From JANQSP01 sp965203225 (GTDB lineage: Bacteria > Bdellovibrionota > Bdellovibrionia > Bdellovibrionales > UBA1609): 64,000 nt of DNA. Shown one piece after another: positions 1 to 9,747 of the stretch (positions are counted from its first letter, which is position 1; each line of letters begins with the position of its first letter). Location: positions 62,001 to 126,000 of the forward strand of contig CBDBBW010000007.1 of the NCBI GenBank assembly GCA_965203225.1, written 5' to 3'. Made by a program: the position numbers and the translations under genes. Under the pieces are notes generated by a model. That model searched no databases. It was not told the origin of the DNA and worked only from the letters and a program-made list of their open reading frames with translations.

Positions 1-69
1 GTTTAATCTTTATATTTACCATGTTGTCCACTCATATTTATAAATTCACAAAACAAAAAGACTGAACTT

Positions 70-1062
70 GTGAAACCAAAATATATTTCTTTTACAACCG
101 CTTGCCGCCTTATCCAAAAAGGGGAAATTGTAGCTGTTCCTACGGAAACTGTATACGGTTTGGCGGGATCCGTATTTAGTGAGTCTGCTTTAAAAAAAAT
201 TTTTCACATAAAAAAAAGACCTTTGTTCAATCCCCTGATTGTTCATTGCGCGGATATTAAACAGATGAACTGTTTTCATAAGGTAAAAAACTCTGTGTTA
301 CAGAAAATGATTACTCACTTTTCCCCGGGGCCCTTGACTTTTATTCTGAACAAAACCAACTCCGTTCATCCTCTTATCACCGGAGGACAAGACAAAGTAG
401 CATTAAGAATCCCCCGGCACCCTGTAACTTTGCGATTGATAAAAGAGACGACAGCTCTTTGCGCTCCCAGCGCCAATTTGTTCGGCCAACTCAGTCCCAC
501 CCGGGCAAACCATGTTTATTCTGTTTTTGAAGAAACCGTTCCTATACTGGATGGAGGAGAATGCAAAGGAGGAATAGAGTCCACTGTTTTGGAACCAGAC
601 TTCGAAAACAAGCAACTTAAAATACTCAGACCGGGGCTGGTCTCAAAAGGGGATTTACAAAAATGGCTAAAAAAAGAACGAATGGAAATTTGGGAAGTAA
701 TTACCTCCCACTCCTCCGTAAGTCCCGGACAATCAGAAAAACACTATAGGCCTGCCGTCCCGATGGTGTTAATCGAGGTTTACAAAGCGCCCATTCCAAC
801 ACAAAAAGAAGTAACAAAACATCTTCAACGGCTGTTTCCCGAAAGCCTTTTTAGGAAATTGACATTAAAATCCTCCGCCATACTGAGCGCGCGAATACTG
901 TATCATGAAATAAATATTTTATCCCAAAATCCTAACCATGTAATTTATGTAATTAAAAACAACAAGAATAAAGACGGCGCCTGGACAGCGATATGGAATC
1001 GCTTAAACAAAGCCTGCTCCAAAAGAATAAAATGGCCCTTAAATCCCGATCAGGAAACATAA
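70..1062 (+). CDS. tsaC: L-threonylcarbamoyladenylate synthase (Sua5/YwlC/TsaC family)
   Basis: This cytosolic enzyme makes threonylcarbamoyl-AMP from threonine, bicarbonate and ATP, the first step of t6A37 synthesis on ANN-decoding tRNAs. The YrdC/Sua5 domain is clear: PTETVYGL at residues 24-31, a KKRP..NPLIVH segment near 48-59, and a CAPSAN motif near 131. At 330 aa it is the long Sua5 form, with the linker motif SPGQSEKHY (218-226) and a divergent C-terminal domain. It starts with GTG after a weak ribosome-binding site; no better start is visible. It opens a short plus-strand group, and 137 bp separate it from the next gene. The family call is firm; the C-terminal domain is divergent. 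Confidence 0.93.
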   Translation: MKPKYISFTTACRLIQKGEIVAVPTETVYGLAGSVFSESALKKIFHIKKRPLFNPLIVHCADIKQMNCFHKVKNSVLQKMITHFSPGPLTFILNKTNSVHPLITGGQDKVALRIPRHPVTLRLIKETTALCAPSANLFGQLSPTRANHVYSVFEETVPILDGGECKGGIESTVLEPDFENKQLKILRPGLVSKGDLQKWLKKERMEIWEVITSHSSVSPGQSEKHYRPAVPMVLIEVYKAPIPTQKEVTKHLQRLFPESLFRKLTLKSSAILSARILYHEINILSQNPNHVIYVIKNNKNKDGAWTAIWNRLNKACSKRIKWPLNPDQET

Positions 1063-1199
1063 ACCCCTGACAGAATCACTTTCTCTTTCTTTGCATTGTA
1101 ATATTATAAAAGATATGTCAAAAATAACAACACACTCCAAGCTGGAAAGATAAGAAGACGGGAATAAATAAAAACAACCTAACCGGATTTAAAAAAAAA

Positions 1200-1856
1200 T
1201 TGAAAAATAAAATTCAACTGTACAGCTATTACCGCAGTTCCTGCTCTTGGCGGGTGCGAATCGCACTTTATCTTAAAAGAATCCCTTTTGAATACATTTC
1301 CATTCATCTTTTGAAAGGAGAGCAAAACAACAGCCGGTACAAACAATTAAACCCCGAAGGACAAGTCCCCTGCCTGACACATAACAATCAGGTAATCACG
1401 CAATCCATAGCCATATTACAGTATTTGGAGGAGATATGTCCTCGTCCGGTTTTATTTCCAAAGACAAGTAAAATTCAAATCATCAGCCTTTGTGAAATGA
1501 TTAACAGCAGTATACAGCCTTTACAAAACTTAAAAGCAATTCAATATTTAAAAAATCAATGGCAAACAAGACAATTAAAAGGATGGCTGAATTTTTGGAT
1601 CCGGGAAGGTCTTCTTTCAGTGGAAAAAAAAACACAGGAAAACAAACAAAGCCCTTTTGCCGTGGGGCGAAGTTTGACGGCGGCAGAGCTTTTTATTATT
1701 CCACAGATTTATAACGCCAGAAGATTCCATGTCAACTTAAAACAATTTCCAAGGCTTTTGGAAATAGAGGCTTTATGTAAAAATCTGCCGGCCTTTAAAA
1801 AAGCTCACCCAGACGCGCAACCTGATAAACCATTCAATTCAACACAAACACAATAA
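1200..1856 (+). CDS. maiA: maleylacetoacetate isomerase / zeta-class glutathione S-transferase
   Basis: A soluble GST-fold protein of 218 aa. The zeta-class glutathione-binding signature SSCSWRVR sits at residues 13-20, followed by NPEGQVPCL near 51-59 and the QIYNARRF motif near 169-176. Members isomerise maleylacetoacetate to fumarylacetoacetate in tyrosine breakdown using glutathione. No other tyrosine catabolic gene is in the window, so the physiological substrate is not shown by context and a general GST role is possible. The start is TTG after an A-rich stretch. Its stop overlaps the next gene by one base (TAATG), implying translational coupling with the transporter. Confidence 0.85.
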   Translation: MKNKIQLYSYYRSSCSWRVRIALYLKRIPFEYISIHLLKGEQNNSRYKQLNPEGQVPCLTHNNQVITQSIAILQYLEEICPRPVLFPKTSKIQIISLCEMINSSIQPLQNLKAIQYLKNQWQTRQLKGWLNFWIREGLLSVEKKTQENKQSPFAVGRSLTAAELFIIPQIYNARRFHVNLKQFPRLLEIEALCKNLPAFKKAHPDAQPDKPFNSTQTQ

Positions 1857-3145
1857 TGCATCCTTCCTCCCTCTTATTAAATAGAAAATTCTGGCCCTTG
1901 TGTTTCACCCAGTTTTTTGGCGCTTTTAATGACAACTTTTTCAAAAACACATTGATTATTTTAATCACTTTTCAATCCTTAAGCTTAAGTGGACAGAGTC
2001 CGGAAAAACTAATTGCTTTGTGCGGCGGGATTTTTATTTTTCCTTTTTTCCTGTTTTCCGCTCTGGCTGGACATATTGCGGATAAATACGAAAAATCCCA
2101 GGTTATAATTTACATAAAAATATTGGAAGTTTTTATAATGCTCTTGGCAGTCCTGGGATTTGCAATAAACAATCTCATCGTGTTATTGCTGGCTTTGTTT
2201 CTCATGGGTTTCCAGTCCGCTTTGTTCAGTCCTTTGAAGTACAGTTATATGCCCCAACAAGTACAAATAAACAGGCTGGTGGAAGCCAACGCTTTACTTC
2301 AATCTTTTACCTTTTTGGCTATTTTACTTGGCACGGTATCCGGAGGTCTTATCTCAACTATTCCCGGCCGGGGGATTTTGTACGCCAGTTTCGGAGTGAT
2401 CTCCCTATCTGTCATTGGACTGCTGTTCAGCCTTTTAATTCCGAAAACCCCTCCTGCGGCGCCTTCTTTGCCCCTTTTTTATAACCCGTTTGTCTCCACT
2501 TGGAATTTAATCCGTTATGTCCTGCCAAAGAAGAACATTCGATGGACTATTTTGAGCCTCACCTGGTTTTGGGTTTATGGAACGATCCTCCTTTCTTTAC
2601 TACCCGGATATGGAAAAAAAATACTGGGCGGCAATGAACAGGTGGTGACTTTACTACTGACCTTACTCGCCGTCGGCATTGGAATAGGTTGCACAATTTG
2701 TAAAAAACTCTCCCGCAACAAATTAAAAATCGAGCTGGCAAGAGCAGGAGCCTTGGGGATGACTGTGTTCTTATTTGATTTGTTTTTTTATTCTTTATCC
2801 ATACCTCCCCACACAGAAGCTGTTTCTTTTATGCAATTTATCAAAAACCCACAAAATTTTAGAGTGATATTTGACCTCAGCTTGATCGCCTTCTCTGGAG
2901 GATTGTTCTTCGTGCCTTTAATGACCTTTTTACAACAAATTTCCCCCAAAGAACGGCTGTCCCGAATCATCTCCACCGGGAACATTGTAGATGCTTTCTT
3001 TGTGGTGTTGGCTACGACTGTTCTGATTATCCTCTTTAGTCTGGGCTTAAACGAACTTGAAATTTTTCTCTTTTTGGCTTTACTTAATTTAATAGTAGCC
3101 GGTCTCATTTATAAATTTTCAAAAATGATCCAAAAGGACGAATAA
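1856..3145 (+). CDS. MFS transporter, LplT-like (lysophospholipid transporter-type domain)
   Basis: A 429-aa integral inner-membrane protein with about twelve hydrophobic segments. The N-terminal FFGAFNDNFFKN motif is typical of the major-facilitator domain found alone in LplT and fused to acyltransferase in Aas-type proteins, which flip lysophospholipids inward for re-acylation. The first loop has the MFS signature GHIADKYEK. No acyltransferase domain follows and none is encoded nearby, so the substrate is inferred only from family resemblance. The ATG overlaps the stop of maiA by one base, so the two are probably co-translated. The gene faces ctaB convergently across about 56 bp. Confidence 0.8.
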   Translation: MHPSSLLLNRKFWPLCFTQFFGAFNDNFFKNTLIILITFQSLSLSGQSPEKLIALCGGIFIFPFFLFSALAGHIADKYEKSQVIIYIKILEVFIMLLAVLGFAINNLIVLLLALFLMGFQSALFSPLKYSYMPQQVQINRLVEANALLQSFTFLAILLGTVSGGLISTIPGRGILYASFGVISLSVIGLLFSLLIPKTPPAAPSLPLFYNPFVSTWNLIRYVLPKKNIRWTILSLTWFWVYGTILLSLLPGYGKKILGGNEQVVTLLLTLLAVGIGIGCTICKKLSRNKLKIELARAGALGMTVFLFDLFFYSLSIPPHTEAVSFMQFIKNPQNFRVIFDLSLIAFSGGLFFVPLMTFLQQISPKERLSRIISTGNIVDAFFVVLATTVLIILFSLGLNELEIFLFLALLNLIVAGLIYKFSKMIQKDE

Positions 3146-3146
3146 C

Positions 3147-3185
3147 AAAAAAATTTCAGGAGATTTTTGTCTTCCTTGTCCTGAA
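3147..3185 (-). terminator. rho-independent terminator of ctaB
   Basis: On the minus strand, directly after ctaB, TTCAGGA pairs with TCCTGAA (7 bp, 17-nt loop) and is followed at once by a run of seven T. The plus strand has no T-run after the stem, so it should serve ctaB rather than the facing transporter gene. Confidence 0.7.
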
Positions 3186-3201
3186 CCACAATGGAAAAAT
3201 A

Positions 3202-4110
3202 TTACCGGATAACGGAGTAAATCCAAAGATCACAAACCGGCGCCCAAAGAAAAAGCAAAACACTAAAATTCAACCACATAAAAAAAGGCTTCCATTTTAG
3301 TCTCTTTGAAAATTTTATAAATTCCAAAAATACTTTCACACAAAAAGGCACAAGCAAAAAAACATAAACAACATTCATTTTAAAAAACAAAGGGGAAATT
3401 AAAGCCAGCCCAAGATAAGACAACAAATAAAACCCCATATAATAAATAGTTTTATCCAAACCCAAACGAAGAGGAGGAACAGGGATACCGGCGCTTTGAT
3501 AATCTTTTTTGTAGTGCAAAGCTAAAGACCAAAAATGAGGCATTTGCCATAAAAAAAGGAGAAAAAACAAATAAAGACACTCTATTGAAAAAATGGAAGA
3601 GGAGGGGACGGAATAACCTATCATCACCGGCAAAGCTCCGGGAAGAGCGCCTGGAACTGCCGCAAAAACCCACTTTCTTTTCCAAAAAACAGTATAAAAA
3701 AAATTATAAAGCAAGACTGCCAATAAAGCGAGACCGGCTGTTAAAGGCTTTAGCGCCAACAATATAAATAAACCCATAATCATTTGAGTGATTCCCAGAG
3801 AAAAAACCTGAAAAGCAGTGAGTTTTCCACAAGGTATCGGACGGTTTTTTGTGCGTTCCATTAAAAAATCCAACCGCCATTCATAAGCCTGATTGAGAGC
3901 AAAACTGCCGCTCACCACCAAATACAAACCGGCCAAGAGCCAAAGCAAAGGAAAATCAAGAGAAGCAAAAGAATTCTTTTCGCTGTTATTTAAAAGGACA
4001 GCCAGAGCGTAGCCCGCACCCGCACTCAGAAGAGCAAACAGCCCGATTCCCGCTTTGGTCAGTTGAAAGTACTCCTTCAACAAGGATCGAATGAAATTTT
4101 GCAAATGCAT
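3202..4110 (-). CDS. ctaB: protoheme IX farnesyltransferase (haem O synthase)
   Basis: An inner-membrane UbiA-family prenyltransferase of 302 aa that adds a farnesyl group to haem B, giving haem O for the oxidase encoded upstream. The first prenyl-diphosphate motif is NQAYEWRLD (73-81) followed by ERTKNRP. The YNFFYT..PGALPGALPV segment and the WQMPHFWSLALHYKKDY motif (about 192-208) are characteristic of CyoE/CtaB/COX10. Eight to nine hydrophobic segments are visible. The ATG has a strong AAGGGGAA ribosome-binding site. It lies 738 bp beyond the cytochrome oxidase operon on the same strand, so it may be transcribed separately, and it ends at a clear terminator. Confidence 0.93.
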   Translation of the reverse strand: MHLQNFIRSLLKEYFQLTKAGIGLFALLSAGAGYALAVLLNNSEKNSFASLDFPLLWLLAGLYLVVSGSFALNQAYEWRLDFLMERTKNRPIPCGKLTAFQVFSLGITQMIMGLFILLALKPLTAGLALLAVLLYNFFYTVFWKRKWVFAAVPGALPGALPVMIGYSVPSSSIFSIECLYLFFLLFLWQMPHFWSLALHYKKDYQSAGIPVPPLRLGLDKTIYYMGFYLLSYLGLALISPLFFKMNVVYVFLLVPFCVKVFLEFIKFSKRLKWKPFFMWLNFSVLLFLWAPVCDLWIYSVIR

Positions 4111-4848
4111 TTCCCCTTAAGTTTTGAGCAAGTGAGGCTTCCAGATTCAAATTTTTTCAGAATCTCAGCTTTTTGGTTTTTTGTAAAACGCCTTTTCCTC
4201 ATATTTCCCATATCCAAGCTCGCCGGCTAAAAGTATGTAGGAAATTTGGGTCACAGACTAGCAGATCCTACAGAAGCTGATCTATCAATATAGGCCAAGA
4301 ATAATGAGAATATCTCAAAAGACCATGTTTTTTATAAAAAAATCCAGTTTCTTTTAAAAAATCGCCAAAAAATTCTTATATGATATACAAAAGTTGGATA
4401 ATTAAAATTCTTGAAAATAAAAATACCGCTTTATTTGGCGGCAGAGGACACAGTAAAACAGCCCTTTTAAAGCGACTCATTCCCCGGCTCGGGCCTGACC
4501 AGCCTCCTTTTTGAACTCCTCTAAGTAGTGTTTTCCGGTGGTGTTTTGCATTGTCTTTCGTCCCCTTGTATTATCAACTTTTAACACATAGCTCCAAGCC
4601 CTACAACTGTTCCTATTCGAGGGACATATCACTTGCTTTCCGACTGAGCATCTCCTCAGAAAGTTGAAAGCCCTCAAATATTTAAAGGCTGAAGCGGACA
4701 GAGGAGTTAACCAGAAATAAAAAGTCACTTATGAGCTATGGCTTAAGTGGTATTTCGATTTATCTCAAATATATCTACTGATTCTGACCAAAGAGTTTGA
4801 AAACTTAACATTTTTCACAGGAAGAAACACTAAGGAACACACACACTT
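4111..4848. other. 738-bp intergenic stretch without a convincing gene
   Basis: It separates ctaB from the cox operon. A minus-strand reading frame of 83 codons (4477-4728) ends in TTGKHYLEEFKKEA, which resembles the start of IS3/IS911-type OrfA proteins (YSxEFKxEA). It stops after seven more residues and nothing downstream continues the match. I see no RNA gene. It may contain a ctaB promoter and a decayed insertion-sequence remnant. Confidence 0.4.
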
Positions 4849-5151
4849 TTACAAAACGGAAGATTCGGGAATACGGGTGAGAATATCCAATTCACAAAAT
4901 AAAAATATGACTATCAAACAAAACACTCCGGTTAAAAAAATCACCGGAAACAATTTATTATCGTATTTCAAGTGCATAAAAAAAAGCAATACCAATACGG
5001 CCTTGATGGTGGCAATCCCCATCGCTATCAGCACATTAAAAATACCGAAATCCATCTGCGCCACTGCCACAGTGAGCACTGTTAAAACCAGCAAAGCGGA
5101 CAGCACTCTAATATAAATATAAAAAGGAACAATATGATGGTTTGCTGACAT
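4849..5151 (-). CDS. ctaF: cytochrome c oxidase subunit IV (prokaryotic, caa3-type)
   Basis: A small membrane protein of 100 aa with three hydrophobic helices. The central segment (IKAVLVLLFFMHLKYD) has the conserved FMHL sequence of bacterial Cox IV/CtaF. It is a non-catalytic oxidase subunit thought to stabilise the complex. It is the last gene of the contiguous cox operon, 120 bp after subunit III, with an AAGGAAA ribosome-binding site. Length and position match the usual order II-I-III-IV in caa3 clusters. Confidence 0.88.
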   Translation of the reverse strand: MSANHHIVPFYIYIRVLSALLVLTVLTVAVAQMDFGIFNVLIAMGIATIKAVLVLLFFMHLKYDNKLFPVIFLTGVFCLIVIFLFCELDILTRIPESSVL

Positions 5152-5271
5152 CGGGTTTATTTCCTTTCCAAGCTCAAAATTTTTTACTTTTTATCCTGTA
5201 CTGTTTTCTTTTTGTTGTTTTTTGCGTTTTTACAACCAGCCTGGGTTTTTTTCAAAATTCAGCAAAAAAAA

Positions 5272-5928
5272 TCACTCCACCAAGTATAATAAAGGAAACA
5301 GATAAATCCAAATCAAATCCACTAAGTGCCAAAAAAGCCCCACACACTCAAGAGGGATATAATAAGCCGGCCCGAAATGTTTTTTATGGGAACGGACAAT
5401 CAACCAGAAAATAGCAATCATCCCGGCCAGAACATGAGATCCGTGAAGACCTGTCATGCAATAATAAAAAGAAAAGTACAACGGAAGCTGTGTTAAAGTG
5501 GTGGTTTCCGTATAAGAAAAAAAAGATCCCGGAGCCAAACCCAGATGCAATTTATGAGAGTATTCAACATACTTGACCCCCATAAAAATAAAGCCGCAAA
5601 GTAAAGTGAGCCATAAGCAGGAAGTGGACTTGGAGTTTTGGTTTTTTTGCGCGTAATAAATACTTAAGGCCATAGTAAGGGAGCTGATGAGCAGGACCAC
5701 TGTATTCAAAGCACCCAGTTTCCAATCCAAAAAAGTGGAGCCTTGAAGAAAAACCTCCGGGTACATTCTCTTGTAAATAACGTAACTGACGAACAGCCCT
5801 CCAAACATGAGAATTTCCGTGCAGAGAAAAAGCCACATTCCCAATTTACAAGCGGACACTTCCTGTTCCGTGCTCTCAAAATGATGGGCCGGATGATGTG
5901 TTTTAACTTGTGTGCTCACCGTACTCAT
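5272..5928 (-). CDS. ctaE: cytochrome c oxidase subunit III
   Basis: A 218-aa inner-membrane subunit of the haem-copper oxidase. It carries WLFLCTEILMFGGLF near residues 33-47, the GLHGSHVLAG motif near 160-169, and FWHLVDLIWIYLFPLLYL at the C-terminus, all standard for Cox III. About five transmembrane helices are present; the short form is usual in caa3-type enzymes. The start is ATG with a GGAG site at good spacing. It follows ctaD after about 130 bp on the same strand. Subunit III does not bind metal but supports subunit I. Confidence 0.95.
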   Translation of the reverse strand: MSTVSTQVKTHHPAHHFESTEQEVSACKLGMWLFLCTEILMFGGLFVSYVIYKRMYPEVFLQGSTFLDWKLGALNTVVLLISSLTMALSIYYAQKNQNSKSTSCLWLTLLCGFIFMGVKYVEYSHKLHLGLAPGSFFSYTETTTLTQLPLYFSFYYCMTGLHGSHVLAGMIAIFWLIVRSHKKHFGPAYYIPLECVGLFWHLVDLIWIYLFPLLYLVE

Positions 5929-6060
5929 TGCAAACTCCTCTTATTTTTGCTCTCGGAAACAAAAAACCTCCAGAGGTTTTCAGTCCCGCCAAACCACCTT
6001 CTACAAACAAACCCGTATAAAGGAAAAACCCCCGTCGCAAACAAACACAAGCAGGTTACT

Positions 6061-7635
6061 TTAACTGTATTCATAAGGCTTTTTTGTCACTATCGGCGCG
6101 GTGTGAAAGTTTTCATGAGGAGGAGGGGAGTCTGTTTGCCATTCCAAGGTAGTGGCGCCCCAGGGGTTGGGGCCGGCTTTCTTTCCTTTTAAAAGAGCGT
6201 GAAGAACCACAAAAAACACTATTACAAATCCGGCACCTATCATCCAGGAGCCTACAGTGGAAAGTTGATTTAAAGGCTGATAAACGGGAGTGTAATCATG
6301 GTAACGGCGAGGCATTCCCATAAAACCTAAAATAAATTGCGGAAAAAAAGTGACATTAAAACCTACAAAGACAAGAACAAAACTGATCCGCGCCCAAAAC
6401 TCATCGTACATACGGCCAAACATTTTCGGAAGCCAGTAAAAAAGCCCGCCCGTGATGGCCATAAGGGTTCCCCCCACCATCACATAATGGAAATGCGCCA
6501 CTACAAAATAAGTATCATGAACATGAACATCAAAAGCCAAAGTGGCCAGCATAATACCCGTCACCCCTCCAATGACAAATAAAAATAAAAATCCGTTGGC
6601 GTAAAGCATGGGAGTGTCAAACTTAATGGAGCCTTTGTACATGGTGGCTACCCAGTTAAAGACCTTAATAGCCGTGGGCACCCCCACCAACATGGTCAGA
6701 AAAGAAAATAAAATTCCCAGCCATTCAGATTGACCGCTGACAAACATATGATGACCCCAAACAAAAAAGCTAACCGCCGCAATTCCCACACTGGAAAATG
6801 CGATCGCTTTATAACCAAATATGGTTTTACGGGAAAAAGTGGTAATTAGCTCACTGATGATTCCCATCGCCGGCAGAATCATAATATAAACCGCCGGATG
6901 AGAATAAAACCAAAAGAAGTGCTGAAACAACACAGGATCCCCCCCCAACTTGGGATCAAAAATTCCTATACCTATAATTCTTTCGGCGGAAAGCAAAAGC
7001 AAAGTGATAGCCAGAATAGGGGTGGCCAGCACCTGTATAATGGCGGTGGAGTAAAGCGACCAGACAAAAAGAGGCATACGAAAAAATCCCATACCTTTGG
7101 CTCTGAGCTTATGAACCGTCACAATAAAATTCAGCCCTGTCAGGATAGAGGAAAAACCCATAATAAAAGCACCCAACACCACCCAGACCGTTCCATTGTC
7201 TGTTCGGACACTATAAGGGGTATAGAAGGTCCAGCCGGTATCCACTCCGTTAAAAAACAAAGAACACAGGGCGACCGCCGCACCCACAATCAAACAATAC
7301 CAGGAAAGCAGGTTTATCCTTGGAAAAGCCACATCCTTGGCTCCAATCTGCAAAGGCAAAAAAAAGTTTCCCAAAAAAGCTGGAATTCCGGGGATAATCA
7401 CCATAAACACCATAATGGCTCCATGAAAAGTCATAAACTGATTGTAAACACCGGCCGGAATAAGAGTTTCACCCGACTTAAACAGTTCAAGACGCATCAA
7501 CAGGGCGAATACCCCTCCCACCAAGAAAAAGGTAAAGACCGTAATCATATAGAGAATGCCGATTCTCTTATGATCCAAAGTGAAAAGCCATGAAGCCAGG
7601 CCCTTTTTTTCGTTTAAATAATTTTTTGCGGACAT
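6061..7635 (-). CDS. ctaD: cytochrome c oxidase subunit I
   Basis: The catalytic subunit (524 aa, about twelve helices) holds haem a and the haem-CuB centre where oxygen is reduced to water with proton pumping. Visible ligands include the early FHG histidine, the HPAVY His-Tyr pair, the HH pair before MFVSG, and HDTYFVVAHFHY near the last haem ligands. The Glu of the usual GHPEVY motif is absent and the segment reads YSHPAVY; this YS form is known from A2-type oxidases such as Thermus caa3. Gene order within a contiguous minus-strand cluster supports the caa3 assignment. Confidence 0.97.
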   Translation of the reverse strand: MSAKNYLNEKKGLASWLFTLDHKRIGILYMITVFTFFLVGGVFALLMRLELFKSGETLIPAGVYNQFMTFHGAIMVFMVIIPGIPAFLGNFFLPLQIGAKDVAFPRINLLSWYCLIVGAAVALCSLFFNGVDTGWTFYTPYSVRTDNGTVWVVLGAFIMGFSSILTGLNFIVTVHKLRAKGMGFFRMPLFVWSLYSTAIIQVLATPILAITLLLLSAERIIGIGIFDPKLGGDPVLFQHFFWFYSHPAVYIMILPAMGIISELITTFSRKTIFGYKAIAFSSVGIAAVSFFVWGHHMFVSGQSEWLGILFSFLTMLVGVPTAIKVFNWVATMYKGSIKFDTPMLYANGFLFLFVIGGVTGIMLATLAFDVHVHDTYFVVAHFHYVMVGGTLMAITGGLFYWLPKMFGRMYDEFWARISFVLVFVGFNVTFFPQFILGFMGMPRRYHDYTPVYQPLNQLSTVGSWMIGAGFVIVFFVVLHALLKGKKAGPNPWGATTLEWQTDSPPPHENFHTAPIVTKKPYEYS

Positions 7636-7686
7636 AATATTTCCTTACTTTATATCTTTATGACACTTTTTTCCCAAAGGGAAAAA

Positions 7687-8667
7687 CTATTTTATTATCG
7701 TCTCTTCTCCGTTTTGAGCCTCCTTTAAAGACTTAATATATTCAATCAAACCTGTCATTTCCTCCTCTGTTAAAAGACCGGCAAAAGGAGTCATTTGATT
7801 TGGATATCCTTTCACAACCCGAACGGAGGGGTTTAAAATGGACTCCCTAATATAATTAGCGTCCGCCCGCAGACTTTTTCCATCTTCAAATTCCCGTTGC
7901 GCCCCGAAAAGGCCGGCCAACCCCGGGCCGATTCTTCTTTCTTTTGTGGCGGTATGGCAGGCCGTACAAGTTTTCTGAAACACTTTTTCCCCTATCTGAG
8001 AAAGACTCATTCCTTTATAAGGATCTGTGGTCAGCCACTTCTCCCATTCCTCAAGACCCATGACATGAACAGTGGCCAACATACTGGAATGCCCCGCTCC
8101 ACAAAGCTCAGTGCAAAACACAGGAAATTTTCCTTTTTTATCAGCCGTAAAAGACAAGGCTGTATAAACACCCGGAAGCACATCCTGTTTAATACGAAAA
8201 GAGGGAATAAAGAAACTGTGAATAACATCCCGGGAGCTCATCACCAGTTTGACCGGTCTATTCACCGGTACGGTAAGAACACCGGCACTCTTCCTTCCGT
8301 TCTTATAAACAAAGTCCCAGTTCCACATCTGCCCGTAAACATGAATCTCCAACGCGCCTTCAGGATGATCTCTCATTTTATCGTACAACAGCCAGCCCCA
8401 TCCAAACACAAACATAAAAATCAAAAAAGGAATAAAGCTCCACAAAAACTCCAGCAAATAATTATGAGTGATTGCCGGGGTCTTGTCTTTGTCCGATTTT
8501 CTGCGAAAAAAAATGGAAAAATAAACAAAGCCCCCTATAACCAACAAGGAAGCCACAGCACTTATCTCCACCAAAAAATAAATAAGCTGATCCACCTCTT
8601 CAGCCAATTTTGTGGCAGGGACCGGCAACCAACGGGCTTCGGCGGAGTGTATCAATAAACCTAACAC
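7687..8667 (-). CDS. ctaC: cytochrome c oxidase subunit II with fused cytochrome c domain (caa3)
   Basis: The electron-entry subunit, 326 aa. The N-terminal part has two transmembrane helices. The periplasmic CuA domain carries the aromatic WNWDF patch, the HSFFIP histidine and CTELCGAGHSSM, giving the C-x3-C, His and Met ligands. The C-terminal domain is a class I cytochrome c with CTACH haem attachment and a later MTPF methionine candidate. This fusion defines caa3-type oxidases, which accept electrons from a small cytochrome c or directly from a quinol:cytochrome c complex. It starts with GTG, preceded by AAGGAGA inside the end of sco. Confidence 0.95.
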   Translation of the reverse strand: MLGLLIHSAEARWLPVPATKLAEEVDQLIYFLVEISAVASLLVIGGFVYFSIFFRRKSDKDKTPAITHNYLLEFLWSFIPFLIFMFVFGWGWLLYDKMRDHPEGALEIHVYGQMWNWDFVYKNGRKSAGVLTVPVNRPVKLVMSSRDVIHSFFIPSFRIKQDVLPGVYTALSFTADKKGKFPVFCTELCGAGHSSMLATVHVMGLEEWEKWLTTDPYKGMSLSQIGEKVFQKTCTACHTATKERRIGPGLAGLFGAQREFEDGKSLRADANYIRESILNPSVRVVKGYPNQMTPFAGLLTEEEMTGLIEYIKSLKEAQNGEETIIK

Positions 8668-8668
8668 T

Positions 8669-9541
8669 TCAGGACTCTCCTTTTCGGATTTTTTTATTTT
8701 CCCTGATCCAAACAGGAAGTAAAAAACACAATAGCAGGCAAAAGGTGATCACCCCCCCTGCTCTCATAATATTGTAGGCGTACCAGGCGTATCGTCTCCT
8801 CCTGGGATCAAACTGAAAACAAAATAACAACACCCGATCCATAACGGAACCTATTTTCCCCTGACTAGCTTCCACCAAAGACAAGCGCAGAGTCCGCGCC
8901 GGAAACATCAGGCCATACAAATACCGGGAGATCTTAGCTTGAGGAGTGACAACATAAGCCACCGGCAGATGAGCAAATATTTTTTGACTGTCATCCCACC
9001 TGAAGCGAAAACCCGTTTGTTCACTTAAAGCTTTGATGTTTTTCTTATCACCGGTCAAAAAATGCGTCTTATCAACGGAAAGGGAATATTTTTTAACATA
9101 ATTTCTTTTTTTTTCCTGAGCCAGATCCGAAGTTTCAGTGTCGTCCATACTGACTAACACAAACTGAAATTTTTTCCTGAAATCCGCAGGAAGCTCTTTT
9201 AAGCCTGCGGACAGGCCGTTTAAATGCAAACCGCACAAATTGGGGCAATTATAATACACTATGGAAAGCAAAACAGGCTGTCCTGGTTCAAAGTACCGGG
9301 ACAGTTTCACCTTTTCCCCTTGGGAGTTTGTAAACTGCAAGCTCAAATCCAGGCTCGTGCCGGTTTTTTCCTCCACCTCCAGGTCCTTTAACTCCTCCGG
9401 CACCTGCCCTGGGGAAAAGTCCCGATTTGGATTATAAGCCTGTAGAGAGGAAACACCCATGACAGAAAAAAAAACCGCTGAAAAGATCTTCCATAATAGA
9501 ATCCACAAAGAATCTAAACGGATCACAGTTTTTTTCTTCAT
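8669..9541 (-). CDS. sco: SCO1/SenC family copper chaperone
   Basis: A membrane-linked thioredoxin-fold protein (290 aa) that delivers copper to the CuA site of subunit II. The copper-binding CPNLC motif follows VYYN at about residues 94-98, and the distant histidine is present in the FAHLPVAYVV segment. It has an N-terminal signal/anchor and a second hydrophobic segment near the C-terminus, a layout seen in SCO proteins of caa3 and alternative complex III clusters. It ends next to the GTG of ctaC, so the two should be co-translated. Its ATG has an AGGTGA site. Confidence 0.92.
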   Translation of the reverse strand: MKKKTVIRLDSLWILLWKIFSAVFFSVMGVSSLQAYNPNRDFSPGQVPEELKDLEVEEKTGTSLDLSLQFTNSQGEKVKLSRYFEPGQPVLLSIVYYNCPNLCGLHLNGLSAGLKELPADFRKKFQFVLVSMDDTETSDLAQEKKRNYVKKYSLSVDKTHFLTGDKKNIKALSEQTGFRFRWDDSQKIFAHLPVAYVVTPQAKISRYLYGLMFPARTLRLSLVEASQGKIGSVMDRVLLFCFQFDPRRRRYAWYAYNIMRAGGVITFCLLLCFLLPVWIRENKKIRKGES

Positions 9542-9747
9542 AAACTCACCTCTTAAAAGCTATTTAACTGTTGAAGCCCAAGTGCATTTTCTTTATTTAT
9601 CATATATCTTCACTTTTTTTGCTTTTGCCTGTCACTCAAGCTAAATACCCCTTTGACCTAACACAGCGAAAACAAAAAGCTTCAAAATAAACAAGTGCGA
9701 AAAAAAACACCACATTAAAAACCTTCTCGCCGGCGAAAAATCTCAGG

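Noticed and set aside
4477..4500. SRP RNA, from GGTCAGGCCCGAG on the minus strand
   Set aside because: The conserved GGAAGGAAGCAGC tetraloop region and flanking helices are missing.
4477..4728. IS3-type OrfA gene
   Set aside because: Only about 14 residues resemble the OrfA start; the frame stops at once and no OrfB or inverted repeats are seen.
6898..7593. Long plus-strand frame opposite ctaD
   Set aside because: It is a shadow of a certain gene and its composition is not protein-like.
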